A stretch of 64,000 bases of DNA from Lasiosphaeris hirsuta (lineage: Eukaryota > Ascomycota > Sordariomycetes > Sordariales > Lasiosphaeriaceae), in contig JAUKUA010000002.1 in the NCBI GenBank assembly GCA_030549175.1, positions 1,798,001 to 1,862,000 of the forward strand, in the 5' to 3' direction. Positions within the stretch are counted from its first letter, which is position 1; every line of letters starts with the position of its first letter. Below, piece after piece: positions 10,654 to 22,622 of the stretch. Below the pieces are notes generated by a model. The model was not told where the DNA came from and did not search any database. It worked only from the letters and a program-made list of their open reading frames with translations. Both the position numbers and the translations under genes were made by a program.

Positions 10654-13600
10654 ATGGCTACCCACCCAGACTTCCCGAGTACACAATTGGATGCGAATCG
10701 GCACATCGAAAGGATTACCAATAACCTAAGATCGGAGATACAACAGAGTCCCACGCTCGCCGCGTACTTCCGAGGGACACTCAAACATGTAAGAATCAAG
10801 GTACCTTGCCCTTCTTCATAGGTCCCCATACTGACAACACCTGCCTCGCTTCGTAGTCTACCAAGCCTCTCCGGGAACGAAGCTCACTGCATCTTGGAAC
10901 TCATCCAGAATGCTGACGACAATACCTATTCTTCGGGTGTCAGTCCTACCCTGGAATCCACCTACCGAGATAGGCATCTACGCGTCGATTGCAACGAGAG
11001 AGGGTTCAAGTCGGTCTTCTCACTCGCTGACAAGGTGTGGATCTTGTCCGGGTTGTACTCATTCTAGTTTGATGATACGGACCAGCTTGGCAAGGTCTGT
11101 CCGAAGGTCGCCTCCTTCCCGGATGGGCAAAGGAAGGGCTGGACCTCGTTTTACCTCGACCTGTCCGAGTCTGCCAGCCCAGAGAGGCTCATTGGGGGAT
11201 TGAAGTCCCTCCAACCCGAGATACTCCTTTTTCTACGAAAACTACAAAAGGTCACCATCACTGTCCACGAAGGCCAGGCTGATCCCTGGTCGGCAAGATT
11301 TGAGAAGCGCGCTGGTGAAGACGCAGAAAAGCCGACAATAATATTCCACAATGGCAAGGAATTGCTATACATTGTCAAGCGGAATGGCGACAATGGCTTC
11401 AAGCTCGTCAACAATTCCAGTGGTCGAACCTTTCAGGCAGAAACGGCGCTAGCGTTTCCGGTCCCGGATCGCGAACCCTCCGCCGCCCTCTGGCCGGCTT
11501 CCCAAAGGTGTATGTGTTTCTTCCAATCAGAAAGTATGGGCTGAAATTCCCCGTCCACGCCAAATTCATCCTCACACCCAGCCGCAAGGACATTGTCCAA
11601 CGCGAATGGAACCGTCGCTTGCTCCACCAACTGGGTAAGCAATTTGCCAACGCGATCGCCAGCTTCGACACCAATCCCCTACAGTACGCCTGGCCGTACT
11701 TCCTACCACCAACCACTCGCCCGGTCGATGATCTCCAGCTGTTCTGGGAAATCGCCATCGAAGAGCTCAGCGCGATGACAGTCCTGAGATCCTGGGCGGG
11801 AACGATGCGCCGGCCGTCCGACGTCCTCAGACCCGTCTGAGCCACCACGGCACGTCTTGATTTCGCATGCCAAGTTCCTCTTTGGTGACGGGGGGGAGCA
11901 GGCCATCTCGCCGCCCGAGGGCTCCGAGCTATGGTTCGCGACCGAGTCCGACGATCGCCGCCGCGGATCCGAATTATACATGGATCAAGACCCGCCCACC
12001 TCGCTATCGGCCGCTGCCCTGTTCGGAGACGACCGGGAACGTTACCCATTCCTTCACCCCGACTACCTACGAGCGGGTGGAGGGACCTAAGAAGGACGAA
12101 TGGCTGACCTACATTGGCAAACGACAACTGCGTGTCGACCCTGCCTAAATTGGTCAACCCGCTCGTCGGGTCTCCCTTTCGACTTTCTGGCGATTTCTCC
12201 TCCGTCCTCACCAAGCTACCACCGTCGCGGGTCCTCGGCCTGCTGAAGGAGAACTGGAACTACTACTCGACTTGGGTCAGCCATAAGATCGTTGGGGCCG
12301 GCGGACAGGAGCTAAGCTCCGATGCCGTACAGCTGAGGGAGGCGCTGGGCGGGACGATGGTGAAGTGCTCCAATGGCAGTTCCCGGGCTCTCAGGGAAAC
12401 CTTCTTCCCGTCGAGGGACAGCGTGGTTTGCCATTATGAAAAAGTTTTTCGGATCTACCCGTCCTAGAACTCGAAGATCCCGACGACGACAGTTGGTATT
12501 TCCTACGAGAGCTGGGGGTTACCATGCAGACGGCCACCAAGGACCAAATCCGGCTGTACGTACGGCTGCTCGAGTGCATGGGAGGCTCGCCACAGACGGT
12601 GTTCCCGCTTGAGCACGTCAGACACATCTATAAGCAAATGGAGATCGCCTATAGTCACCATTCGATGTACATTGAGTACGTTGCCTCTCTCCGTTTTTGT
12701 TCTCTCCTCCCTCCCTCCATCCCTCTCTACCTACCTACCTACCTACCTACCTACCTACCTACCTACTTACCTACCTACCTAACTTAGTACCCGCCTGCCT
12801 ACCTACTTTAGCGCGCTAGACCTGTTGTTTGCTGAAATAAGAATCCTCGTCGGCAGGGATCTGTTTCGTCAGAAGAGGTTAATCTTCGCTCAACGCCAGC
12901 GAGACCATGGCCTGGGTAACAATAGACGAGGCGAAGACAATCGAGTTCGTCTCCCCCGTGAAGCAATACAGCTCGTGCGGTAGTCTGTTTCACCACCTCT
13001 TTGACGGCACTAACAAGGAACTTGCCGAGCTCCCTGATGGACGCGCACATGATCCAACCATCATGGGCGCTGCGCCGGATACTCCGGGTGCTCGCCCGCA
13101 TCAGCGACGCGCTGCAGCATCCAACCGGGTTCCCCGATGGGATGAGTTTTGTCCAGACGTTGCTGGATAAGCCGATACTACCCGTTTGGAAGAACGGGGT
13201 TGGGTCCCACATTATCTGCCTGGCCGCGTCGGATCCCACAAAGTGGTTCATCGCCGACCGCCACGGCCTAGCCAAGCGCTTCCAGGATCGTGTGATGCTC
13301 CTCGCCTTTGACGTGGAGGACATCGACTCTCTTGGTAACTTGCTAAGGAGACTAGGCCTCTAGGCCCGGATGCTATCAAGAGTGGCTAAACCTGGGAACC
13401 AGGTCCGGGGTAGACCATCATTTCATTAGCCTCGAACTAATGTAGTTCGGAATAAGGTTCATTTTGTAAAGTGGTAAGAACCCTTCTCTTGTTTTTTTGT
13501 CTCTCTTTTTTTTCTTCCCCATTTTTTCTACTCGTTCTCATAATTTCAAGTTCTTCTTGTAATACCTCATTTCTCTTCCATTAATTCCTAACGTTCATCT

Positions 13601-15465
13601 TCTAACACGATTGGTAGTGTAACGGCAGTCTCATGCCCAAGTCTATTGCGGATCGGGACCATATATACTCCTGTCTGGTGAATACAAAGGTGTTTGAGGT
13701 ACCAGCGATAGCAGACTTATGGACTCTGGACTTCAGGGGCTACCGAGAAGCCACAAATTCGGTCCCGGGTCTCTTTGCAACGTCCTTTGACAGGAAATGC
13801 TACCGGATCTTCCTGACGGACGAGGCTAATCATGAGTCATCACCGCCCTGGGAGCTTTTCAAGTCGCTTGCGCAAATCTGCGGCATCAAGTCCAATCCAG
13901 ATATCTGCTTGTTGCGCCGGATCTTCGATTATACCAGCCGAGAAGACGTTGAGTCGGCCTTTAGCGCAGAGGGCTATTACCCCGAGAGCTTTGGAACCAA
14001 GTTTGAAGGCCAGTCAACACCCGCATCCCCGACTTTTCTTGCCGTTTTACACTCTGATATGAGCTGCTGAAGTTTGCTAACGTTGTGGGCAACAGAATTT
14101 GCAGCAGAGAAGACGCAGTGAGTCCCTTGTTAATTTCGAGCCTCCAACCTCTGGCCAAACATTCAGGAAATCATGCTCATCGCATTTTGACAATGAAAAT
14201 TAGCCCTTTTCAGATCAAGTCGCAGCCCAACCCTTGGACCGATATAAATGTGCCCCGACCTTTTGCGTCGTCCCCTTCGTCGGCGCTCGCGTGGCCGGTA
14301 CCGAAAGTCAGCCGAGGAGGCTACGCTCTTGACCCAAGCCTCGGCTGAGGAGTCTACGCCTGTGAACCAAGCCGAGGCTCTGCTGGGGCTGAAAGGCGGG
14401 CATCGAGAAACAGAGCATATGCTCACCAATGAGGCGTACCTCGATGCGCTTGGCCAGCTAGTGGTACGTACCTCTGTCGGAGCGGCTTGGTTCCGACGGT
14501 CCCTTATCCCGTGACACTACCGCTCTATATCGAACCTGACCTGACTGGTTGGACTTCTCCTCGCAGACTTCCCCTTTCCTTGCTCGATGGCTTGGACGCG
14601 AGTACGACCCCCAGCAGTGCTGGATCGGCAATCTGCGCACCCTCGCCGGCTATCCAATGCTCTCAGACGTGAATCCGAGATCGACGTTCCGGTTGTACGA
14701 CGCGGGTGCCGAGTCGATGAGCCGCTTCCTGGCCCGTAGTGGCTGCCCGTTGTCTGTCGACCGCAAAGCAGTCTACAGGTTAGAAACGGTGGCGACGGTA
14801 GGAGGCGCCTCCTGCGCCTTTCCCTGGAGTCTAGCCACGCTCGAAGCGGTAAGCCTCCCCTTCCCGGAGACAACAGTTTGCCGACAGATCTTAGCATCTA
14901 TCGAACAACACTGACGCATATATATATATGTATAGGCTCCCCGCTTTAGCCTTGTCGAGAAAGCGGCGGCAGAATGCCCCGAGGTCATGATCTTGGTCCG
15001 GGTCCGCAACGTCTATTCCAACATGTCCCTCAGTCTGCACGTCAACCCATGAGGCCTCTATCAATTGGGTCACATCAAGGTAGAGGAGGAAAACCATCTT
15101 GTACTGTCATCAGCTGGACCGGCATGGCCCGACGTATCATTCTCGGCACAGCACGGCCTACTCGGGGCGATCCGTCAGTTCTTTACTGAGACGGAGGAGG
15201 ACGACAATCTGGTTGGCTTGGTGGCCTAGTGGCCTATCCGGACGATGAGGAAGAGACAGGAGAAATCATAGGCCGCGGAGTGGTGGAGTCGATCGTTCGC
15301 TTCTTCGTCGAGACGGGGGTGGGGGGTAGCCAGAGGATCGCGCCGCCCGCCCGTATTGTGCCCACCGGGATTCCCCTCCCTGCGCCCCTCGTGTTCCAGC
15401 TTATGCGGGATATCGACAAGTATGCCTACATGCAGCTGGGCCGTGACGCCAAAGAGATTATATGA
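10654..15465 (+). pseudogene. Decayed NO VEIN/sacsin-like HSP90-fold ATPase gene
   Basis: Pieces of one large fungal ATPase-domain protein lie in order on the plus strand in different frames. They are MATHPDFPSTQL (10654), ILELIQNADDNTY (N-box of the HSP90-like ATP site, near 10890), CNERGF joined directly to KSVFSLADKVW (near 11000), FYLDLSESASPERL (11150), VYVFLPIRKYGLKFPV (11505), DPDDDSWYFLRELGVTM (12480), KWFIADRHGLAKRF and LLAFDVEDIDSLGNLLRRLG (13240-13363), CYRIFLTDEANHE with PPWELFKSLAQICGI (13800-13890), ARWLGREYDPQQCWIGNLRT (14580), and VMILVRVRNVYSNMSL (14985). Several frameshifts and stops (near 10819, 11066, 11500, 11840, 15048) break it. The ATP-lid/G2 segment expected between NExGF and GxGFKSVF is missing. 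Related intact proteins often sit beside HET genes in fungal genomes. Decay here is mostly by indels in a GC-rich setting. Confidence 0.8.
12727..12805. repeat. (CTAC)n microsatellite
   Basis: About 13 nearly perfect ctac/acct units (ctacctacctac..), with one interruption, follow a pyrimidine-rich stretch. It begins just after the coding remnant IEYVASLR, next to a possible gtacgt donor, so it probably sat in an intron of the ATPase gene. Confidence 0.85.
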
Positions 15466-15499
15466 CTACTAATACTCTCACCTAGAGTAGGCAGCGAAG

Positions 15500-16980
15500 A
15501 CCTCCAGGGTGCCGTGGTGCACACCTCGCTCCCGTCAGGCTTGCAGACAGAGCCTTGTCATACATGTGGGGGAACCCCCAGAAGCGCTGCCGCCTGTACA
15601 CGCCTCTTGGTTACATTGACATCACAAGCTCGCTCGACTCGGCTCTCCGGCGGCTACGGCACGCCGAGTTCCCAGTGGTGCTTTGGGCTGACGCTGCCTG
15701 CATCAACCAGGAGGACGACAAGGAGAAATCGCGGTGTGTCGGACTGATGAGCCGCATCTACCGCTCTGCCGTCGACGTCGTGGCCGACCAAGGAGAAAAG
15801 GACGACAAGTCTCGCAATGCCCTTGCGGTCCTGCGCAAGATCAAGACGCAGATCAAGGCCAGGCCGAAGACGCGGAGGGGGAGGGGGCAACCATCAGCGA
15901 GGAGGAACGGCGACAACGGTGACGGCCATGGCGACGACGATGATGGCGACGACGGTCACGACACCAAACACGACAGCCATGACCTTAACTTGTCAGTCAG
16001 CGACTGGATGGCCGTCGGCATGCTGTTCTCACGGCCATGGTTTGAGCGCGTCTGGATCATCCAAGAGTTCATCGCCGCGCCAAAGATCCTGTTTCTATGC
16101 GGCTAGCAGACGCTAGACTGGGACGACCTACGCCTGGCACGTCATTAAGAAGGGAAAGGTCATGGAGCTGCTCAGCCAGGCCGGCTGGCGCTCGGATAAT
16201 AGGTTCCCTTCTTGGATCCCGGATGGGACGGCGCCCCGAAAAGGGCACCCTCCTCGGCAGCTCAGGGCTCGGTGTTCTCTGCAGAGCCGCCCAGAATTCG
16301 GCCATCGAGACCGGCTCAGAGGACCCGCGATTCCCAACACACCTCATCATCAAGGGCGCACTCATATACGAGGTCGTACAGGTGAGCAAGCACCGAAACG
16401 TCGTGGAAGAGCTAGAGCTCTACCTCCAAGAAGCGAAGGACATGATCGACCCGGGATCGTCCCAGAGGTATCCCACCGACGAAGACCGATCCGACCTCCA
16501 ATGGCGCGTTCCCATCGCTAACGCCGAGCTCCCCGAGGAGATTTCGTTCATGGAGACCAACCTCTGCACTTCCTACCAGGCTCTGGTGAAGCTGCTTAGG
16601 GAACGGCCAGCCAAGGATATCCGGCGGTGGCTCAGCCCCGCGGGCACCGCTGCCATGCCAGTCCAGGAGTACACCAGTGAGGGAGGCGAGGTGTGAGGAC
16701 GGCTCTACCTGCCGTGTCTTGACTACCTCAACGCTCTGCAGAGGGCGCTGCAGGGATGGCGCTTCCTCCTGACCAAGGACGGCTATGTTGGTATCTCGTC
16801 CGGCGATGCTCGTCCCGGTGACCACGTTGTTATCTTCGCCGGCGCCGACGTGCCCTTTCTCATCCGGGAATCGGGGCAGAGCCATGGCGGCTATTCCCTG
16901 GTGGGGGAATCGTATATACACAGAATGATACGTGGAGAAAAGTGGCAACCTTCGGCTCAGGTGGCGGTGCGACTTTACTA
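15500..16980 (+). pseudogene. Decayed HET-domain gene
   Basis: HET hallmarks are all present but broken across frames. They are ALSYMWGNPQKR (15555), VLWADAACINQEDDKEKSRC (15677), RIYRSAVDVVADQ (15750), an Asp/Gly-rich insert at 15900-15990, FSRPWFERVWIIQEF (16029), then a TAG where family members continue CG..LDWDDLRLA (16104). SWIPDGTAPRKG, HLIIKGALIYEVVQ, and the C-terminal DHVVIFAGADVPFLIRESG and YSLVGESYIHRMI (to about 16940) follow. At least one frameshift (about 16140) and stops at 16104, 16147 and 16696 disable it. It follows the NO VEIN-like pseudogene on the same strand, so the two may have been neighbours under shared selection. Confidence 0.82.
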
Positions 16981-17600
16981 GGCATTGAAGCCTGCTACGT
17001 GCTTAGAGAGCAGAGGAAAACCGTGTAGTGGGGCGTGTTCTGGCCACTGCTTCTCACCTTGCCCAATCAAGGAACCTCTGCCTGTACATAGATCGTATTC
17101 GTCTGCTCTGCTAGAATGTCAGAGTTTGTGCGGATTGTCACCGCAGGAGGTGAATGAATTATGTCGCTGGCTACGTCGGAAAAGAGTTCCCATGCGTAAG
17201 CTCTTCTTTTGTCTAGCGTGGGAAGCCCCGGGGATTTCTCCAGACTCCAACGATGAACTGTCTGAGCCAATCAAAGGGGGGGGGGGGGGGGGCAGATGGG
17301 GAGGCGGATGGAACTATGGTGCAAAATGGCGACGCTGTGGTGTGGAGGTTACACCTTCTGCCTGATCTGTCCGTTATCATATTGCGGACTGGCTGGGGTT
17401 TGGTGCTCCCATCTTGGTCTGTTCTCAGGGATATCGTAGGCTATTCTTTCTGCCGAGTAGTCAGGATTTACTGGACGAGCCTTTGGAGGAGGGTTGGAGA
17501 AGTAACGTCTGTCACACCAGAGATTCCCACCAGGGGCTGAGACGCGACCCCTATCGTGGCAACAACCACCACGATAGCCCCAGAATGGATGCTACCCATC
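16981..17600. other. No gene seen; long G run
   Basis: The stretch holds short frames without family signal and a run of 17 G at 17276-17292. An inverted repeat cgtggcaacaaccaccacg lies at about 17553-17571. Confidence 0.45.
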
Positions 17601-17606
17601 CGACTC

Positions 17607-18105
17607 AACTCGGCTTGTTTTTATCTAACCCGTCGTTGTCCTGAATAATGCAGAATCGGTCAACCCAGATATACCAATATCCAAGCAGACCCGTGAGGTG
17701 TATTGCGTCCGCAACCACCTTCGGCAGGACCACGTGCTTGGCGAGGCCGCCCTGCTCCTGAAGCGCGTCCATGTTCTTTTCCGTAGCATAGTTCTGACTG
17801 CCCATGCCCCCACACGTAAATAAGGGCGAAGTAGGGCATGTCTAGCTTGGCACGAACGAGACAGGCATCCTCCACATCTAAGAGCCAGGTGGGGCCGCTC
17901 ATACAAGTTCCCAGAGTCTGCTGCCGTGGTGCTTTCTACAGAACTCCAGCCAGTTTCGAATAATACCCAGATCAATCCAACTGTCGTCGGGTTGGGCCCT
18001 TGCTAGCTGTGCCGTGCTGCCAGTGCCCGTTCCGTTCGGTTTGTCGACATAGTGAAGGAACGGTTCGAGGTGATCACGCAGCTTCTGTTCCAGAAAATAG
18101 GTCAA
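17607..18105 (-). pseudogene. Truncated HET-domain gene, N-terminal half only
   Basis: Read on the minus strand, three overlapping frames give the start of a HET protein: DSWIDLGIIRNWLEFCRKHH (about 18025-17940), PTWLLDVEDACLVRAKLDMP and YFALIYVWG (about 17895-17805), then HVVLPKVVADAIHLTGLLGY and YIWVDRFCIIQDN (about 17735-17635). The Ser of the usual ALSYVWG is Ile. Sequence stops resembling the family right after CIIQDN, so the second half of the domain is absent. Two frameshifts are needed to read it through. It faces the plus-strand HET pseudogene across about 0.6 kb. Confidence 0.75.
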
Positions 18106-18820
18106 TACAGGTGCCGGTAAACTACAAGGTAACTAACTGCCTATTAAATTATGAGGCCTCTAAATTATTCTTATACCAGGGCCTGGGGCTCAGCTCAAAT
18201 GAGCTCATCGGCAGCCTGGCCGAGTATGGGACATCTTCCCAGCGGTGGGACGATTCAGATTTCACTCGTTTGGGTAAGGGTGCAATGATGGGCAACAAGT
18301 GATCAATCCGCGCTGACGCGGTATTTCCTGCGTCTGGCGGTGCCGTGGATAGCTCAGATTGGGTGGTCGGGTGCTTGGGCTGTGTCTTACGCAGCCTGAG
18401 GAGCCAAGCTGCCAAGCAGCACATTTTCGTGAGCCGCGAAATGCAAGGAGGAGTGATGGCATGGAACACCAAGTAGGTAGGTAGTGTAGAATTTGCTAAC
18501 TGATCGACTGGGCTTGAGACTTGTTGCCATGTACACCCCCACGGAAAAATGTACGCATCGTACGACAAGCGCCGATTGGTGATCGTGCCAGCACATTGAC
18601 CAGTCACGCTGAGAAGCCGCTTTCTACCATTCTCACTTTTTTTCCTTCCTTCATTTTCGATAGGCATGGGTAACGTGGCCTAGAAGTTGCTGGAATTGAG
18701 GTGTCAGGACGATGACCGTGAGAAGGGCCAGCAGGTTTTTATAATAGGCTCCATCTACTTGTCTACTTGAGGGCGAGCAATGTCGTCGCCTAGCTTGGGC
18801 CGGAGCGGGACGGCAGCGAT
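18106..18820. other. No gene seen
   Basis: A 172-codon minus frame (18149-18667) has no family character or codon bias and is probably chance. A taggtaggtag tract lies near 18475. Confidence 0.45.
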
Positions 18821-18826
18821 GCTTCC

Positions 18827-19070
18827 ATGGACCTGATGGCCAATGGCGAAACCTTTCTTGCGGCAGCCCGGAACCGCCTCTTCAACGACTATCAGATGGA
18901 CGCCATCCTCGCGCTTCTGCACCGCCGGTGTGGATCCTCCAAGAGTTGCACCTGGCTGCTGCCGGTGACAACTTCCACTACTGCGTTGGAGTCGTCACCT
19001 TCCAGCTGAACACGCAGTTTCAAGATACAGAATCCATCTCGCGGAGGGGTGAGACCTCACTGAATCTCCG
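18827..19070 (+). pseudogene. Probable HET-gene scrap
   Basis: The frame FNDYQMDAILALLHR shifts into VWILQELHLAAAGDNFHYCV and GVVTFQLNTQFQ. VWILQEL matches the HET block W.R.W..QE seen also at 16060. Only about 80 codons remain, with one frameshift and no other HET motif, so the assignment is tentative. Confidence 0.35.
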
Positions 19071-19576
19071 GGTTCCCGCTATATCCTGGTAAGCGGCAGG
19101 AACCCAATCCCCGTTCCAATCCGAAGTCGCCATCGATAAGACATCAAGTAGGGGTTGGGAAAGAGCTGAAATGGCTTGAAACATGGAAATAAAAAAACAA
19201 AAGAATAACTGCAAAAACATGGGGTCGAACCGAGTGCAAGCATCTCCCGAAGGAAAGAACGGTCCTCTTTACTCCCACATCACCACAGGCGTCCCTGATC
19301 GTCAGCGGTTTCAGTTGAGAGAATGGGCAGCTAGCGCAGCCTATAAACCCGTGGCATGTCACCCACGAGTACTACCCTCCAAGGGCCAAGTGAGTCTAGT
19401 TGCTATTATGCCAATGACCCTCCCCTCTTATTGAGTGGCAGCAAAAGTGAGCAGAAAATAATGCAATGCAAGGCATCTTGCCCTACTCCCACCCATCTCC
19501 GTTCTAAGAATCTACACGCTTGCTTCTCCCTTCCTGATTCCAAACGCCAAGCTCCTTGTACCTAATAAACGGCCCA

Positions 19577-20882
19577 TCACCCCCAGAAGGCCACGGAAAC
19601 CCAGGCTTTCATTCTCGCCATCGCATCCCCATCAATCTGCGCCGCCCCTTCAAGCAAGATAAAATCATGGGCCTCATCCTTAGCCCGCTCCAAGCGCACA
19701 CCAACCGCTGGATTCCCGCGCCGGATGGCCTCGGCCAGCTCAACCCCCTGATCGAGCAACATCTCCTGCTCGCCGACGGTGACATACACCGTATTCACAA
19801 CCTTATCAAGCCCAGCAAACCACGCCTCGGCATCCCCATCAACCGGCATCGCCCACAGCTTCCCTTCCCCCAACTCCACCTCATAGCTGCGCACCCCCGC
19901 GAGCAGGCCAGCCGCAGTCTTTCTCGTAATCGTCGGCGAGAGCATATCGATATACAGATTATCCTCAAACGACTTGCCCCCCTCCTTGGCACTCACCCAC
20001 GGCGACACCAAAAACGCGCCCGCCAACGGCTCACTCAGGGTGACCCGCACAGCCTCGGGATGAGGATGCAGCAAATGCCCCAACACCGCCGCCGTCAAAT
20101 TCCCCCCGGCCGAGTCACCCCCAATAACCAAATCCCGCGGCCGCACACCCGACTTGAGGAGGTGCGCGAGCCCCGCCACCGCCTGCTTCAGCTGGGATGG
20201 ATACTGCGCGGGCGGGCACAGGGTGTACTGCAGGACAGCCACAGCGACCTCCTCGCCGGCGTGCGACGCGGCGGCCAGCACGTACGCGCGCAGACACCAC
20301 TCGAGGTGGCCGGGCAGCAGGGGCGCGGCGTAGCCGCCACCGTGCAGAAAGAACACCACCTTGGTGGCGTTCTTTCTGTCGCCGACCCAGAGGAGAGCCG
20401 AGGCACCGTCGGGGAGGGGGTCAACGGTGTGGTGCAGGCGGGCGGCGGCGTATTGGGCGAGGGGGGAGGGGGATTTGAGGGCGAGGGCCTTGCGGGAGGG
20501 GATCCAGCGCTCGTAGACGGTCGCCGTTGGGGCCGTCATGAATTGGAGCTGGCGTGTGGAGAGGATGCCGAGGGCGAAGCGGTTGAAGGCGCTGTGCACG
20601 TAGTGCCGCACCGGGATGCCGCGCACGGCGGCGAGGGTTACGCAGCGGGTTACCTCGAGGAGGAGTTGGGGAGGGCCTGGAGTCCGGGGTCAGTGATGGG
20701 GTTTGCGGGGTGCTGGGTGCTGGGTGCAGGAGGCATACCGAGAAAGGCAAGACGGAGAATGAGGGCGAGTTTCTCGGTGAGTGAGAGGGACGTGGCAGTA
20801 GCTGAGGCCTGCACGTTGATCTGTTAGCAACGTCGCATACATGAGGTGCATCTCCCCTTGTTGACGCGTCAAGACTTGCCAT
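19577..20882 (-). CDS. Alpha/beta hydrolase fold-3 (HSL-type) esterase
   Basis: The main exon (20676-19577) carries FFLHGGGYAAP (oxyanion-hole HGGG), VIGGDSAGGN (nucleophile elbow GDSAG), a late VYVTVGEQEMLLDQG (acid region) and DEAHDFILLEG (catalytic His). This is the order of fungal carboxyl-esterase/acetyl-hydrolases, and it ends FWG-stop. An upstream exon at 20808-20739 (SLSLTEKLALILRLAFL, a typical hydrophobic leader in this family) joins through a 62-nt intron (20738-20677) in phase. The first exon is uncertain: MASLDASTRGDAPH at 20882-20841 is in phase but would need a 32-nt intron with donor gtatgcg, branch gctaac and acceptor gtgcag. It is divergent from the SDR gene, 460 bp apart. 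A 423-codon plus-strand frame over the same DNA is an antisense shadow. Confidence 0.85.
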
Positions 20883-21341
20883 TGTGTGAAATGTGTGATA
20901 TAAGAGACGCCGGACGCTATGCAAATGGAATCTAAAAAGACAAAAAAGAGGCCAGCGACGAACTGCCGGTTTCGTGGCAGAGTGTCGTTGTAATTAAGGG
21001 AGCCAAGAGCAGCCAAGAGCTGCTGGGTGTTGACACCCAGAAGCGCGTCAACAAGCTCTCCCTGGTAATAAGCAGAATGTCAGCAAAACGATGCCTCGGC
21101 TTGTCCGAGTTAGTGCTCATTTGCGCTTCCTCTGCGGGGAAGCAGTGCATTCCGTGCTGGCGTCAGCGCTCGTAGCCTGATTTGGCCTAGTCCAGGTCAC
21201 CAACCGAGTCTCCTCTTCGGGGGAATGAGTGGCCTAAAACTACTACTACTCCTACTACTACTACAACATGGACGCGCTGTTTCCGTCTTCGACGATGCAA
21301 CCTAACCAGCCAGCCGCCAAATACTGACAGTAACAGCAACC
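20883..21341. promoter_or_regulatory. Divergent intergenic region of hydrolase and SDR genes
   Basis: This 459-bp spacer lies between the two start codons and therefore probably holds both promoters. A (ctactact)-rich trinucleotide tract lies at about 21240-21262. No convincing TATA box or known regulator site could be read. Confidence 0.45.
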
Positions 21342-22622
21342 ATGGCGAGCTCACGCGAAGGTTTCAACATCGACATCGCTGCCCGATTCGTCAGAAAAAC
21401 ACTGCTCAACCAGCACCTGGCGCTCCCCATCGCTGCCACCGCCACACTTATCAATCTCGACAAATCGGGCAATTATCTCGCCAAGGCCGCACACGTTCTC
21501 GCGTCCCTCGGCATCAACCCGTCGGCCGTCTCACCGGCTCTCACCCAAAAAGTCGGCCGTCTCGCCCTGATCCTTGGCGCCACGGGATTCGTTCTGTCGC
21601 TCAACGAATGGCTCACCACGTGGTTCGCCAACAACTGGACCCGAACAAACCGTGGCGAGTGGGACTGGAATCGAGAAATCGTCGTTGTGACAGGCGGCAG
21701 CCAGGGTCTTGGCGCCGGTATTGTCCATGACCTTTTAGCTCGCAACCCACGCACCACCATCGTCGTGGTCGATTTCGTTCCCCTAACATGGGAGCCGCCG
21801 GCGGGCTCCAACATTCACTACTACCGCGCCGACCTCAGCGACTCGGCCGACATCAAGATTGTCAGTGACAAAATCCGCACCGAGGTTGGCCACCCGACGG
21901 TGCTGGTGAACAATGCCGGCATCGCTCGCGGCCGCACCATCATGGAGGGCCTCTACGCCGACGTCGAAATGACCTTCAAGGTGAACCTGATCGCCCCCTT
22001 CCTACTGATCAAGGAGTTCCTGCCCGACATGGTCAAGCACAACCACGGCCACATTGTCAACGTATGCTCCACGAGCAGCATCGTGGCCCCGCCAAACATT
22101 GTCGACTATTCGGCTTCCAAGGCCGGCATCCAGTCGATGCATGATGTGAGCCATCCTCACCTTTTAGATCTGCACACATTGGTACTGACAGCCGCTGCGA
22201 AGGGTCTTCAACTGGAACTCGTCTACCGCCACAAGGCGCCCAAGGTCCGCCTCACCCTTGGCGTGTTCAACTTTATCAGGACACCCATGTTCACCGGCGA
22301 AACGGGCATCCCCAATTTCATGGTTCCCCTGCTCCGAATTGGGACGGTAAGTGAGGCCATCGTCAACAGCTTGTACAGCGGGTACGGCACAACCCTCATC
22401 TTGCCTGGGTTTATGCGCTACGTCTCTATGCTCGTAAGTACTAAACTGCATGCCAACCGAATTCTCATGAGGCTCGGTCACTGATTGATCGACTTCAAAC
22501 AATAGAAAGGAGCCCCTGAGTGGATGCTGCGCCTCGTCAGGAACGGGTCGTCCGAGTACGACATTGATTTCACCGCGCGTCACACTATTGACAGCAAGAC
22601 AGGAAAGCTCGTGGAGCGGTGA
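21342..22622 (+). CDS. Short-chain dehydrogenase/reductase, membrane-associated
   Basis: Three exons (21342-22145, 22203-22433, 22506-22622) encode about 383 residues. The 57-nt and 72-nt introns are in phase. Removing the first restores the helix after the active site, IQSMHD|GLQLELVYRHKAPKV. NAD(P) binding is shown by TGGSQGLG (117-124). NNAG is at 190-193, and the catalytic residues are Ser245/246, Tyr256 and Lys260 (YSASK). Two hydrophobic N-terminal stretches (about 24-40 and 72-92) precede the Rossmann fold, as in the RDH10/17beta-HSD11-like microsomal or lipid-droplet SDRs. Expected reaction: alcohol/ketone interconversion on a lipophilic substrate. It is followed by a broken monooxygenase gene on the same strand and preceded divergently by an esterase. 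Confidence 0.9.

Noticed and set aside
11408..12214. 268-codon minus-strand open frame
   Set aside because: It is antisense to the NO VEIN-like remnants, which match a known family in order on the plus strand.
13600..13640. tRNA-like string ttggtagtgtaacggcagtctcatgccc
   Set aside because: No acceptor or T arm can be formed around it, and coding remnants of the ATPase begin directly after.
18149..18667. 172-codon minus-strand frame
   Set aside because: No motifs and an irregular composition; it merely lies between two HET remnants.
19556..20827. 423-codon plus-strand open frame
   Set aside because: It is antisense to the hydrolase, whose catalytic motifs and splice sites are clear; the frame is a GC-bias shadow rich in Arg, Gly and His.
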